Source: an uncultured Faecalibacterium sp.
GTDB lineage: Bacteria > Bacillota > Clostridia > Oscillospirales > Ruminococcaceae
Direction: 5' to 3'
DNA: 64,000 nt
Assembly: GCA_934525845.1 (NCBI GenBank)
Contig: CAKSZS010000003.1
Location: 1-64,000, forward strand
In this document: positions 16,228-24,586 of the stretch, piece by piece
Layout: every line of letters starts with the position of its first letter
Position numbering within the stretch: position 1 is the stretch's first letter
The notes under the pieces: model-generated
What the model was told of the DNA's origin: nothing
The model's input: only the letters and a program-made list of their open reading frames with translations
The model's database searches: none
Made by a program: the position numbers and the translations under genes

Positions 16228-17205
16228 ATGACACCTGAGATCATTGCGCACCGCGGTGCGTCCTACCTGGCACCGGAGAATACCCTGGTCGCATTCCGCA
16301 AAGCGATGGAGATCGGCGCGGACGGCGTGGAGATGGATGTGCAGCAGACGCTGGACGGCGGTCTGGTCATCCACCACGACTACATCATCGACCTGCACAC
16401 CGACATTTCCGGTAGAATTTATGACATGACCGAGGGCGAGCTGAAGGATCTGGACTTCGGCAGCTGGAAGGATGCCATCTACAAGGATGAGAAAATTGCG
16501 ACTCTGAAAGAAGCGCTGGACCTGTGCAAGAGCATGGAGGGCTGCCGGGTGCAGCTGGAAATGAAGTCCACCATGGACAACGACCCGCAGTTCGTGCCCC
16601 GGGTGGTGGAGGCCATCCGGGCGGCGGACATGGCGGACCGGTTGGTGCTCATCTCCTTCAACCACGATCTGCTGCGGCAGGCCAAGCAGCTCATGCCGGA
16701 ACTCGCGGTGGGTGCCCTGCTGTACGGTGCATTTGAAAGCATGGTGCTGCCGCCGCCGGTCATCTGGAAGGACCTGGGCCTGACCAACGGCCTTGAAGAG
16801 GAAGAAGCGGCGCTGGATGCAGAGCTGGAAGCCCTGCCTGTGGAGGGCAATCCGGACGAGGAAAACGGCTGGGTGAGCCGCTGGGTAAACGATAAAGTCA
16901 GTATGCTGCGGGCGAACTTCCCGGGCGAGAGCCTGAAGGCCGTGGTACAGCATCTGGCCGACCAGCACAACCCGGTGGCCTACGTCAAGAGCCTGGACTT
17001 CACACCGGAATACATCAGCTGTGAATATCACACGGCCTACAGCAACCCGGGCTTCATCGACAAGCTGCACGCACTGGGCGTGAAGGTGGCTCTGTGGACC
17101 GTGGACACCGAGGACGCCGTGCGCAGTCTGCTGCCGCTGGGCGCGGACTGCATCGTGACCAACCGCCCCGACCGCGTGCGGGAGTGGGTGGAAGAGAATC
17201 CGTAA
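16228..17205 (+). CDS. Glycerophosphodiester phosphodiesterase
   Basis: 325 residues. The catalytic set of the GDPD family is present: HRGASYLAPENT, EMDVQ and HHDYIIDLHT, then the second-half ELEMKST and NHD/W-x-V-D segments (LWTVDTEDAV). It hydrolyses glycerophosphodiesters to glycerol 3-phosphate and an alcohol. No signal peptide, so cytoplasmic. An insert of acidic residues (about 185-215) is longer than in typical members. Single-gene unit followed by a terminator. Confidence 0.93.
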   Translation: MTPEIIAHRGASYLAPENTLVAFRKAMEIGADGVEMDVQQTLDGGLVIHHDYIIDLHTDISGRIYDMTEGELKDLDFGSWKDAIYKDEKIATLKEALDLCKSMEGCRVQLEMKSTMDNDPQFVPRVVEAIRAADMADRLVLISFNHDLLRQAKQLMPELAVGALLYGAFESMVLPPPVIWKDLGLTNGLEEEEAALDAELEALPVEGNPDEENGWVSRWVNDKVSMLRANFPGESLKAVVQHLADQHNPVAYVKSLDFTPEYISCEYHTAYSNPGFIDKLHALGVKVALWTVDTEDAVRSLLPLGADCIVTNRPDRVREWVEENP

Positions 17206-17242
17206 AAGCAGTATAAAGGGCGAGAACGCTGAAGAAAGAGAC

Positions 17243-17275
17243 AAGGGCTTTCCCTTTATGGGAAAGCCTTTTTTG
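17243..17275 (+). terminator. Terminator after the phosphodiesterase
   Basis: AAGGGCTTTCCC, TTTAT loop, GGGAAAGCCTTTTTT. Confidence 0.85.
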
Positions 17276-17284
17276 TATCTGCCC

Positions 17285-17349
17285 TTGACAAGGCGGGGAC
17301 ACGGCGTTACTATAGTCTCATATCGAACAGTTTCGTAGGAAACAGTTCG
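17285..17349 (+). promoter_or_regulatory. marR promoter with overlapping operator
   Basis: TTGACA (17285-17290), 17-base spacer, TACTAT (17308-17313). Just downstream lies the inverted repeat CGAACAGTTTC (17324-17334) / GAAACAGTTCG (17339-17349), 10 of 11 paired, a likely autoregulatory MarR site. Confidence 0.7.
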
Positions 17350-17380
17350 AACCAAAAACAATTCGGAAGGAACCGATATC

Positions 17381-17860
17381 ATGTGTGACGAAAAACAGAA
17401 CGAATGCAGCGGATGCGGGGAGCCGCCCTGGGAAGGGCCGCAGGTCATCCCGGCCCAGATCCGCCGGGTGGACAACCTGATCTTCCGCAAGATCAACCAG
17501 TTCACCCGGGCCAACGGGGTGGAGCAGGCGTCCCCCATGCACGGGTGGATCATCGAATACCTCTACCGCCACAAGGACGAGCCGGTGTTCCAGCGGGACA
17601 TTGAGCGGGAGTTTTCCATCACCCGCTCCACCGTGACGAACATTTTGCAGCTGATGGAGCGCAAGGGCTACATTGAGCGGCGCAGTGTGCCGCAGGATGC
17701 CCGGCTCAAGCAGCTGGTGCTCACCGAAGAGGGGACGCGCTTCCACGAAAAGACGATGCTCTCCCTTCACCAGACCGACGAATATGTGGCCAGTCTGCTG
17801 ACCGAAGAGGAGAACGCCAAGCTTCTCCGCCTGCTGAATAAGCTGCGGGAAGCATTATAA
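17381..17860 (+). CDS. MarR family transcriptional regulator
   Basis: 159 residues with a central winged helix (FQRDIEREFSITRSTVTNIL recognition region, then the wing KGYIERRSVPQDARLKQLVL). The N-terminus has three cysteines in the first 11 residues (CDEKQNECSGC), which could bind metal or act as a redox sensor; that is inference. It precedes a two-subunit ABC exporter in the usual layout of a MarR-controlled drug-efflux locus. Confidence 0.9.
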   Translation: MCDEKQNECSGCGEPPWEGPQVIPAQIRRVDNLIFRKINQFTRANGVEQASPMHGWIIEYLYRHKDEPVFQRDIEREFSITRSTVTNILQLMERKGYIERRSVPQDARLKQLVLTEEGTRFHEKTMLSLHQTDEYVASLLTEEENAKLLRLLNKLREAL

Positions 17861-18141
17861 AAGTGTAAGGGGCTGTGAGCCGGTAATTTCTCTTCGGACA
17901 CGAAAACGGGTTGCGGCACCCAGCGTCTGCTTCGGCCCTTGGGCGGGCCTTGCATCCTGCTGGCCGCTGCCCCAACAGCTTCTCCCTGTTTCCGCCACTG
18001 GCGGCGGTCGTCGCTGTTGCAGGCCATTCCATCGCCCGCCCTATTGCCTGACGGCAACAGGGTCCCACCCCAGCGGACGGTCCTCAGAGAAACTCCCGGC
18101 TCCGCCAAATATGAACATTTTTCGAAACTTTTGCAAACGTA
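17861..18141. other. Structured gene-free block between marR and the exporter
   Basis: 281 bases with no credible gene. It contains hairpins CAACAGC (17973-17979)/GCTGTTG (18013-18019) with inner CCGCC/GGCGG, and CTATTGCC-TGAC-GGCAACAG (18041-18060). It could be an intergenic repeat or an RNA; no promoter of its own was recognised. Confidence 0.4.
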
Positions 18142-18186
18142 TTGACAATTAAAATGTTTTGTATAGAATTGTTCTGTACCAAACAA
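18142..18186 (+). promoter_or_regulatory. ABC exporter promoter with palindromic operator
   Basis: TTGACA (18142-18147), 16-base spacer, TAGAAT (18164-18169). Overlapping its downstream edge is TTGTT-CT-GTAC-CA-AACAA (18169-18186), symmetric in 14 of 18 bases, a possible MarR site. GGAGG follows before the ATG at 18213. Confidence 0.7.
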
Positions 18187-18212
18187 ATAAAAATTAACAG
18201 GAGGTAACTCAG

Positions 18213-19964
18213 ATGATCAAAAAGCTCGTGTCACATCTGGGCGAGTACAAACGAGCCGCAGTCCTGACACCGCTCTTTGCGGCCCTGGAAGCCGTGATGG
18301 ATGTGCTGCTGCCCACCATCATGGCCTTTATCATCGACCTGGGCATCGAAAAGGGCGATATGAACGCTATCGTCAAGTACGGCCTGCTCACCTTCCTGGT
18401 GGCGGCCATTGCGCTGCTGCTGGGCGTTCTGGCGGGCAAGTACGCCGCCGAGGCATCCACCGGCTTTGCCGGCAACCTGCGCGATGCCATGTATGAGAAC
18501 ATCCAGCACTATTCCTTCTCCAACATCGACAAGTTCTCCACCGCCGGTCTGGTCACCCGTATGACCACCGACGTCACCAATGTGCAGAACGCGTTCCAGA
18601 TGATCGAGCGGATGTGCGTGCGTGCCCCGGTGCACCTGGTGTTTGCGCTGTTCATGGCGGTCATGATCGGCGGCCCGCTGGCCCTGATCTTCGTGGTGGC
18701 TGTGGCCTTCCTGGTGGCAGTGCTGGCCAGCATCATGATCCCCACCTTCCGGATCTTTGACCGGGTGTTCAAGAACTACGACAACCTGAACGCTTCCGTG
18801 CAGGAAAACGTGTCTGCCATCCGTGTGGTCAAGAGCTTTGTGCGTGAGGGCTTTGAGAACGAGAAGTACACCAAGGCCTGCGAGGGCCTGTATCAGCAGT
18901 TCGTGAATGCCGAGAGCCGCCTGAGCTTCAACAACCCCGCCATGCTGGTGGCCGTCTACGGTTGCAACATCGCCCTGAGCTGGTTCGGCGCCAAGTATGT
19001 GCTGCACGGTGCCATCACCACCGGCCAGCTGAACGCCCTGTTCGGCTACATCATGAACATCCTCATGGCATTGATGATGCTGAGCATGGCCTTTGTCATG
19101 ATCGCCATGTCCGCCGCTTCGGCCAAGCGTATCGTGGAGGTGCTGGACGAGACCACCGACCTGCCCCCGGCCAAGGCTCCCGTGCAGGAAGTGAGGGACG
19201 GCAGCATCGAGTTTGACCATGTCACCTTCAAGTATAAGCATGGCAGCGGTCAGCCCGTGCTGAACGACATCACCTTCTCCATCCAGCCCGGCGAGACGCT
19301 GGGCATCCTCGGCGGCACCGGCAGCGCAAAATCCAGCCTGGTGCAGCTGATCCCCCGCCTGTACGATGCCGAAACCGGCACCGTGAAGGTGGGCGGCGTG
19401 GATGTGCGGGACTACAACCTGGACGTCCTGCGCCACGAGGTGTCCATGGTGCTGCAGAAGAACGTGCTGTTCAGCGGCACCATCCTGGACAACCTGCGCT
19501 GGGGCAATGAGAACGCCAGCGAGGAAGAGTGCAAGCGGGTGGCCGCACTGGCCTGCGCCGATGAGTTCATCGAGCGCTTCCCCGACAAGTACAACACCTG
19601 GATCGAGCAGGGCGGCTCCAACGTGTCCGGCGGTCAGAAGCAGCGCCTGACCATCGCCCGCGCCCTGCTGCGCAAGCCCAAGGTGCTGATCCTGGACGAC
19701 TCCACCAGTGCTGTGGATACCGCCACCGACGCCAGGATCCGCAAGGCGTTCCGGGAAGAGATTCCCGGCACCACCAAGATCATCATTGCACAGCGCATCT
19801 CCTCAGTGCAGGATGCAGACCGCATCCTGGTGCTGGACAACGGCCAGATCAACGGCCTGGGCACCCACGAGGAGCTGCTGAAGACCAATGCCATTTATCA
19901 GGAAGTTTACAACAGCCAGACCCAGGGCGGCGGCGACTTCGACAAGCAGGGAGGTGAGCAGTAA
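18213..19964 (+). CDS. ABC exporter half-transporter with degenerate ATP site
   Basis: 583 residues: six membrane helices (1-310) and an ATPase domain. Walker A GGTGSAKS (about 366-373), signature SGGQKQR (about 471), Walker B VLILDDSTS (about 490-498). The residue after Walker B is Asp instead of the catalytic Glu, the mark of the non-hydrolysing site in heterodimeric exporters such as BmrC/BmrD. Its stop overlaps the start of the partner by one base. Substrate is unknown, likely a drug or amphiphile. Confidence 0.9.
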   Translation: MIKKLVSHLGEYKRAAVLTPLFAALEAVMDVLLPTIMAFIIDLGIEKGDMNAIVKYGLLTFLVAAIALLLGVLAGKYAAEASTGFAGNLRDAMYENIQHYSFSNIDKFSTAGLVTRMTTDVTNVQNAFQMIERMCVRAPVHLVFALFMAVMIGGPLALIFVVAVAFLVAVLASIMIPTFRIFDRVFKNYDNLNASVQENVSAIRVVKSFVREGFENEKYTKACEGLYQQFVNAESRLSFNNPAMLVAVYGCNIALSWFGAKYVLHGAITTGQLNALFGYIMNILMALMMLSMAFVMIAMSAASAKRIVEVLDETTDLPPAKAPVQEVRDGSIEFDHVTFKYKHGSGQPVLNDITFSIQPGETLGILGGTGSAKSSLVQLIPRLYDAETGTVKVGGVDVRDYNLDVLRHEVSMVLQKNVLFSGTILDNLRWGNENASEEECKRVAALACADEFIERFPDKYNTWIEQGGSNVSGGQKQRLTIARALLRKPKVLILDDSTSAVDTATDARIRKAFREEIPGTTKIIIAQRISSVQDADRILVLDNGQINGLGTHEELLKTNAIYQEVYNSQTQGGGDFDKQGGEQ

Positions 19965-21886
19965 TGGCACAGGCAAAGGAAGTTCGCGGCCCCGGCCCCC
20001 GCGGCATGGGCGGCCCCAAGCCCAAGGTGGAAAACCCGGGTCTGCTGCTCAAGCGCATCATGGGCGAGGTGTTCCAGCACTATCTGCCCCACTGCATCCT
20101 CGTTCTGGTGTGCATCGTGGTCAGCGCGCTGGCCAACGTGCAGGCCAGCCTGTTTTTGCAGACCCTGATGGACGATTACATCGTGCCCATGACCCAGCAG
20201 CAGAACCCCGATTTTGCCCCGCTGGCGGCAGCGCTGGTGCGGGTGGGCTGCATCTATGTGGTGGGCATCCTGGCCGCCTGGCTCAATGCCCGCACCATGG
20301 TCAACGTGACCCAGGGCACCCTGCGCAATCTGCGCATCCAGCTCTTCACCCACATGGAGAGCCTGCCCATCAAGTATTTTGACCAGCACCCCCACGGCGA
20401 TATCATGTCCGTGTACACCAACGACGTGGATACTCTGCGCCAGATGCTCAGCCAGAGCATCCCGCAGCTGGTGTCCAGCGTCATCACCATCGTGTCGGTG
20501 TTCGTCAGTATGTGTATGCTGAGCGGACCGCTGACCCTCGTCACCATGCTGATGGTGGCGCTCATGCTGTTCTGCTCCAAGAAGATCACCGAGCAGTCCG
20601 GCAAGTATTTCATCCAGCAGCAGCGGGATCTGGGCAAGGTGAACGGCTACATAGAAGAGATGATGGAGGGCCAGAAGGTCGTCAAGGTCTTCACCCATGA
20701 GCAGAAGACGCTGGAAGGATTCCGGGACCTGAACGACAAGCTGAAGGAAAGCGCCAAGCAGGCCAACAGCTTTGCCAACATCATGATGCCCATCAACGCC
20801 CAGCTGGGCAACATCAGCTACGCCATCTGCGCTCTGGTGGGTGCGGCCATGGCCGTGAGCGGCATCGGCGGCACCACGCTGGGTACGGTTGTGGCGTTCC
20901 TGGCCCTGAACAAGAGCTTCAATATGCCCATCAGCCAGGTGTCCATGCAGGCCAACAGCATCATCATGGCACTGGCCGGTGCGGAGCGCATCTTCAAGAT
21001 GATGGACGAGGAGAGCGAGACCGACGAGGGCTATGTGACCCTGGTCAACGCCAAGTATGACCGGAACGACAATCTGGTGGAGACCAGCGAGCGCACCGGC
21101 ATCTGGGCCTGGAAGCACCCCCATCACGACGGCACCACCACCTACCACAAACTGGAAGGCGACATCACCTTCACGGACGTGGACTTCGGCTATGTGCCGG
21201 ACAAGACGGTGCTGCACGACATCAACCTGTATGGCCGTCCGGGCCAGAAGATCGCCTTTGTCGGCTCCACCGGTGCTGGCAAGACCACCATCACCAACCT
21301 GATCAACCGCTTCTACGACATCCAGGACGGCAAGATCCGCTACGACGGCATCAACATCCACAAGATCAAAAAGGCCGATCTGCGCCGCTCCCTGGGCATC
21401 GTGCTGCAGGATACCCATCTGTTCACCGGCACGGTCATGGAGAACATCCGCTATGGCCGTCTGGATGCCAGCGACGAGGAGTGCATTGCCGCTGCCCGTC
21501 TGGCCAACGCCGACGGCTTCATCCAGCGTCTGCCGGACGGCTACAACACCCTGCTGACCGGCGACGGTGCCAACCTGTCCCAGGGCCAGCGCCAGCTGCT
21601 GGCCATCGCCCGTGCGGCTGTGGCGGACCCGCCGGTGCTGATTTTGGACGAAGCAACTTCTTCCATCGACACCCGCACCGAGGCGCTGGTGCAGCGCGGC
21701 ATGGACGGCCTGATGTATGGCCGCACCAGCTTTGTCATCGCCCACCGCCTGTCCACCGTCCGCAATGCGGACTGCATCGTGGTGCTGGAACAGGGCCGCA
21801 TCATCGAGCGCGGCAGCCACGACGAGCTGATCGCCAGGAAGGGCAAGTATTACCAGCTCTACACCGGCAATCTGGCCGACAACTGA
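19964..21886 (+). CDS. ABC exporter half-transporter, catalytic partner
   Basis: 640 residues: a basic, Gly/Pro-rich N-terminal extension of about 25 residues, six membrane helices, then an ATPase with Walker A GSTGAGKT (about 433), signature LSQGQRQ (about 537) and Walker B LILDEATSS with the catalytic Glu. The altered signature (SQGQ for SGGQ) pairs with the degenerate site of the partner, as usual for heterodimers. A loop of about 50 residues with YDRNDNLVETSERTG lies between the membrane and ATPase domains. Confidence 0.9.
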   Translation: MAQAKEVRGPGPRGMGGPKPKVENPGLLLKRIMGEVFQHYLPHCILVLVCIVVSALANVQASLFLQTLMDDYIVPMTQQQNPDFAPLAAALVRVGCIYVVGILAAWLNARTMVNVTQGTLRNLRIQLFTHMESLPIKYFDQHPHGDIMSVYTNDVDTLRQMLSQSIPQLVSSVITIVSVFVSMCMLSGPLTLVTMLMVALMLFCSKKITEQSGKYFIQQQRDLGKVNGYIEEMMEGQKVVKVFTHEQKTLEGFRDLNDKLKESAKQANSFANIMMPINAQLGNISYAICALVGAAMAVSGIGGTTLGTVVAFLALNKSFNMPISQVSMQANSIIMALAGAERIFKMMDEESETDEGYVTLVNAKYDRNDNLVETSERTGIWAWKHPHHDGTTTYHKLEGDITFTDVDFGYVPDKTVLHDINLYGRPGQKIAFVGSTGAGKTTITNLINRFYDIQDGKIRYDGINIHKIKKADLRRSLGIVLQDTHLFTGTVMENIRYGRLDASDEECIAAARLANADGFIQRLPDGYNTLLTGDGANLSQGQRQLLAIARAAVADPPVLILDEATSSIDTRTEALVQRGMDGLMYGRTSFVIAHRLSTVRNADCIVVLEQGRIIERGSHDELIARKGKYYQLYTGNLADN

Positions 21887-21906
21887 GCAAGTCTCATACC
21901 TTTCTC

Positions 21907-21950
21907 AAGCCAAAAGAGCGGACGCAGGATGCGTCCGCTCTTTTGGCTTT
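21907..21950 (+). terminator. Terminator after ABC exporter
   Basis: AGCCAAAAGAGCGGACGC and GCGTCCGCTCTTTTGGCT form a near-perfect 18-base stem, followed by TT. Confidence 0.85.
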
Positions 21951-21976
21951 ACAACCTTCCCGCCATGGTTTATACT
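21948..21976 (+). promoter_or_regulatory. Promoter of the LRR/VWA/MoxR operon
   Basis: TTTACA (21948-21953), 17-base spacer, TATACT (21971-21976). Confidence 0.7.
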
Positions 21977-22011
21977 GAAAAGCGAGAAATAGAACGAAAA
22001 CGAGGTTCATC

Positions 22012-23112
22012 ATGGTGGAGCAGGAAAACAAATTGACGCTGGATGTTTTGCCGCTGGAAGCCGGCGGTGCGCAGCTGGTGCGGGTGTACGGTGCCGACCC
22101 CTGCGTGAGACTGCCGGACGCGCTGCCCGGGCTGCAGGGCGGGGCGGTGCACATCACCGGGCTGGGCGATTACTGCTTCTCGGAAAAGCCCCGCAGCCTG
22201 CCCGCCGCCGATGCGCTCTGCCGCTATGAAGTGGGCACGGCCGGCACCGTGCGGTTGACCCGGGCGTTCGGGCAGAGCGTGGGCGGGGCAGCTTCCCGCC
22301 GGTATGATCTTGATTTTGGCGCTCCCGCTTCCGACCCGGAGGACCTGCACCCGGTGTGCGGCAATTTTCTGGAAGAGCTGACCCTGCCGGACAGCGTGCA
22401 GGTCATCGGCAGCTGTGCCTTTTACAACTGCCGCAGCCTGCGGCTGCTGAGTGTAGGAGCCAGCAGCCTGACCATGGGCAGTGACGTGTTCCTGAACTGT
22501 TTTGCCTTGCAGACCCTGCGGGTGCGTGCCCGGCCGGACGCGGCCACCGGGCTGTTCGCGCTGGTGAACAACATCACCGAGGCGGTGCAGGCCGAGTTCT
22601 GGCCGGAGGATGCCGCCGCCCCGCAGGCCGCGCTGTGGTATCCCGCTTACTGGGAAGACTACGAGGAGACCCCGGCCCACATCCTGCTGCACACCTTTTC
22701 CGGGCAGGGATACCATTACCGACAGTGTTTTTTAAACAATAAATTCCTCCCCGCAGAATTCGACGCCATTTTCCCTCAGGGCCACGACGCCGACGATGCC
22801 GCGACCATGGCCCTGCTCTGCTTTGCCCGCCTGCGGTATCCCTGGCAGCTGGCCGATTCCGCCGCCGCGCACTACCGGACCTTTCTGGCTGCGAACACCG
22901 GCCGGGTCTTCACCCACCTGCTGAAAGCCCAGGACGTGGACGGCGTGCGGGCCTTGCTGGCGCTGGACGTGCTGGACAAAGCCGCCTTTGCCGAGGGCAC
23001 TGCGCTGGCCGCAAAGGCCGGCAATGCGGCGGTGTCCGCCCTGCTCACCGATGCAGAGCACCAGAAGTTCGCGACGGAGAAGAAAAAGGCACGGTACGAT
23101 TTTGAGTTTTAA
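22012..23112 (+). CDS. Leucine-rich-repeat (BspA-like) protein of MoxR/VWA locus
   Basis: 366 residues without signal peptide or membrane segment. The middle (about 120-170) has two BspA-type repeats, LEELTLPDSVQVIGSCAFYN and the following LRLLSVGASSLTMGSDVFLN. The C-terminal 110 residues are helical, ending in an ankyrin-like stretch (LLKAQDVDGVRALLALDVLD) and a basic tail. It is followed directly by the VWA-like and MoxR genes, so it may be a substrate-recognition partner of that module. Exact function unknown. Confidence 0.65.
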   Translation: MVEQENKLTLDVLPLEAGGAQLVRVYGADPCVRLPDALPGLQGGAVHITGLGDYCFSEKPRSLPAADALCRYEVGTAGTVRLTRAFGQSVGGAASRRYDLDFGAPASDPEDLHPVCGNFLEELTLPDSVQVIGSCAFYNCRSLRLLSVGASSLTMGSDVFLNCFALQTLRVRARPDAATGLFALVNNITEAVQAEFWPEDAAAPQAALWYPAYWEDYEETPAHILLHTFSGQGYHYRQCFLNNKFLPAEFDAIFPQGHDADDAATMALLCFARLRYPWQLADSAAAHYRTFLAANTGRVFTHLLKAQDVDGVRALLALDVLDKAAFAEGTALAAKAGNAAVSALLTDAEHQKFATEKKKARYDFEF

Positions 23113-23124
23113 GGGGTGACACCT

Positions 23125-24567
23125 TTGCCGCAGTCCATCCAAAAAGAAAAATTCATCGACCCGCGCAAGCCGTTCCAGTCGGCGCGGCCTGAGACCCACG
23201 AGGAGTGGCAGGCCCGCATGGGCGGCGAGGTGCTGGCCGTGGTGCGCAGCGGGCTGTATCTGGACTTCCGCTTTCTGGATATGGCCCTCAGCGCCCTGAC
23301 GCCGGTGCCGGACGAGATGTGCCGGGTGCTGGCCACCGACGGCCAGACCTTATACTACCAGCCCAGCCGCCTGCTGCAATTGTACCAGCAGAACCCAAAG
23401 TATCTCAACCGGTTGTATCTGCACACGATTTTCCACTGTGTATTCCGCCATCTGTGGCTCAAAGGCCGCCGGGAACCCCAGCTGTGGAGCCTGGCCTGTG
23501 ACATCGCGGTGGAAAACGTCATCGACAACCTGGACCGTGCCAGCGTAAAGCGCCCTCTGACTTACGTCCGGCAAAACGCCTACCGGCAGGTGCAGGCGGA
23601 AGAAAGGGTGGTGGCCGCGGCCCCGGTGTACCGGTGGCTGGTGCGCCAGACGCCCGGCGTGCTGCGCCAGCTGGAACGGGAGTTCGTCACCGACGATCAT
23701 CGGCTCTGGCCGAAGGACGCCCCGGAGCAGCCCCCGCAGATGCCCACGCCCCTGCCGCAGAAGACCTGGCAGAAGATCGGCGAACGGATGCAGACCGAAC
23801 TGGACCTGCGGGACAAGGAGGCCGGCGACGGCACCGATGCCCTGAAACAGCAGGTGAAAGCCGCCAACCGGAGCCGCCGCAGCTACAAGGACTTTCTGCG
23901 CCGGTTCTGCGTCACCCGGGAGGAAGTGAAGCTGGACCCGGATGAATTTGATCTGAACTTCTACACCTACGGTCTGTCGGTGTACGGCAACCTGCCGCTC
24001 ATCGAGCCGCTGGAGACCCGGGAGAGCAAAAAGATCGAAGAGCTGGCCCTGGTCATCGACACCAGCTATTCCACCTCCGGTGAGCTGGTGCGGGCTTTTC
24101 TGGCCGAGACCTACACCCTGCTGAAGGGCCGGGAAAGCTTTTTCCACCGCATGAACCTGCACCTCATCCAGGCGGACAACGCCATCCGGCAGGATCTGCT
24201 CATCCGCAATGAAGACGAGCTGATCCATGCCATGAACCACTTTGAACTGCGGGGCGGCGGCGGCACCGACTTCCGGCCCGCCTTTGCCTATGTGGACCAG
24301 CTCTGCGCCGAGAAGAAATTCTCCAACCTGCGGGGCCTGCTCTACTTCACCGACGGCATGGGCAGCTACCCGGCCAGGCGGCCCGCCTACGACACCGCGT
24401 TCCTGTTCCTGGGCGAGCGGTTCGATGACGCCAATGTGCCGCCCTGGGCCATGAAGGTGGTGCTGGACGAAGAAGAATTTACCGGTGCAGCGGCCCGCCC
24501 GGCCAGCGCCCTGGCCGATGCGCTGGCCGAAGAGGACGACCTGTACCGTGACCTGAACAACTCCTGA
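23125..24567 (+). CDS. VWA-like / putative metallopeptidase (DUF2201-type) protein
   Basis: About 480 residues. TTG 23125 is preferred because AAGGGG lies 8 bases upstream; GTG 23116 overlaps that site. N-terminal domain carries HTIFHCVFRH, reminiscent of the HExxH-like motif of the DUF2201 N-terminal peptidase region but lacking the Glu. The C-terminal half is a von Willebrand A-like fold (ALVIDTSYSTSGE for the MIDAS DxSxS, then GGGGTDF and YFTDGMG). Such proteins pair with MoxR AAA+ ATPases, and one follows 19 bases downstream. Confidence 0.8.
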   Translation: MPQSIQKEKFIDPRKPFQSARPETHEEWQARMGGEVLAVVRSGLYLDFRFLDMALSALTPVPDEMCRVLATDGQTLYYQPSRLLQLYQQNPKYLNRLYLHTIFHCVFRHLWLKGRREPQLWSLACDIAVENVIDNLDRASVKRPLTYVRQNAYRQVQAEERVVAAAPVYRWLVRQTPGVLRQLEREFVTDDHRLWPKDAPEQPPQMPTPLPQKTWQKIGERMQTELDLRDKEAGDGTDALKQQVKAANRSRRSYKDFLRRFCVTREEVKLDPDEFDLNFYTYGLSVYGNLPLIEPLETRESKKIEELALVIDTSYSTSGELVRAFLAETYTLLKGRESFFHRMNLHLIQADNAIRQDLLIRNEDELIHAMNHFELRGGGGTDFRPAFAYVDQLCAEKKFSNLRGLLYFTDGMGSYPARRPAYDTAFLFLGERFDDANVPPWAMKVVLDEEEFTGAAARPASALADALAEEDDLYRDLNNS

Positions 24568-24586
24568 CCATGAGGGGGAATTGGAT

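Noticed and set aside
17767..18186. 139-codon minus-strand frame in the block after marR
   Set aside because: Overlaps the marR 3' end and two hairpins, has no ribosome site and no family features.
19907..21820. 637-codon minus-strand frame
   Set aside because: Antisense to the second ABC exporter gene, which has clear ATPase motifs.
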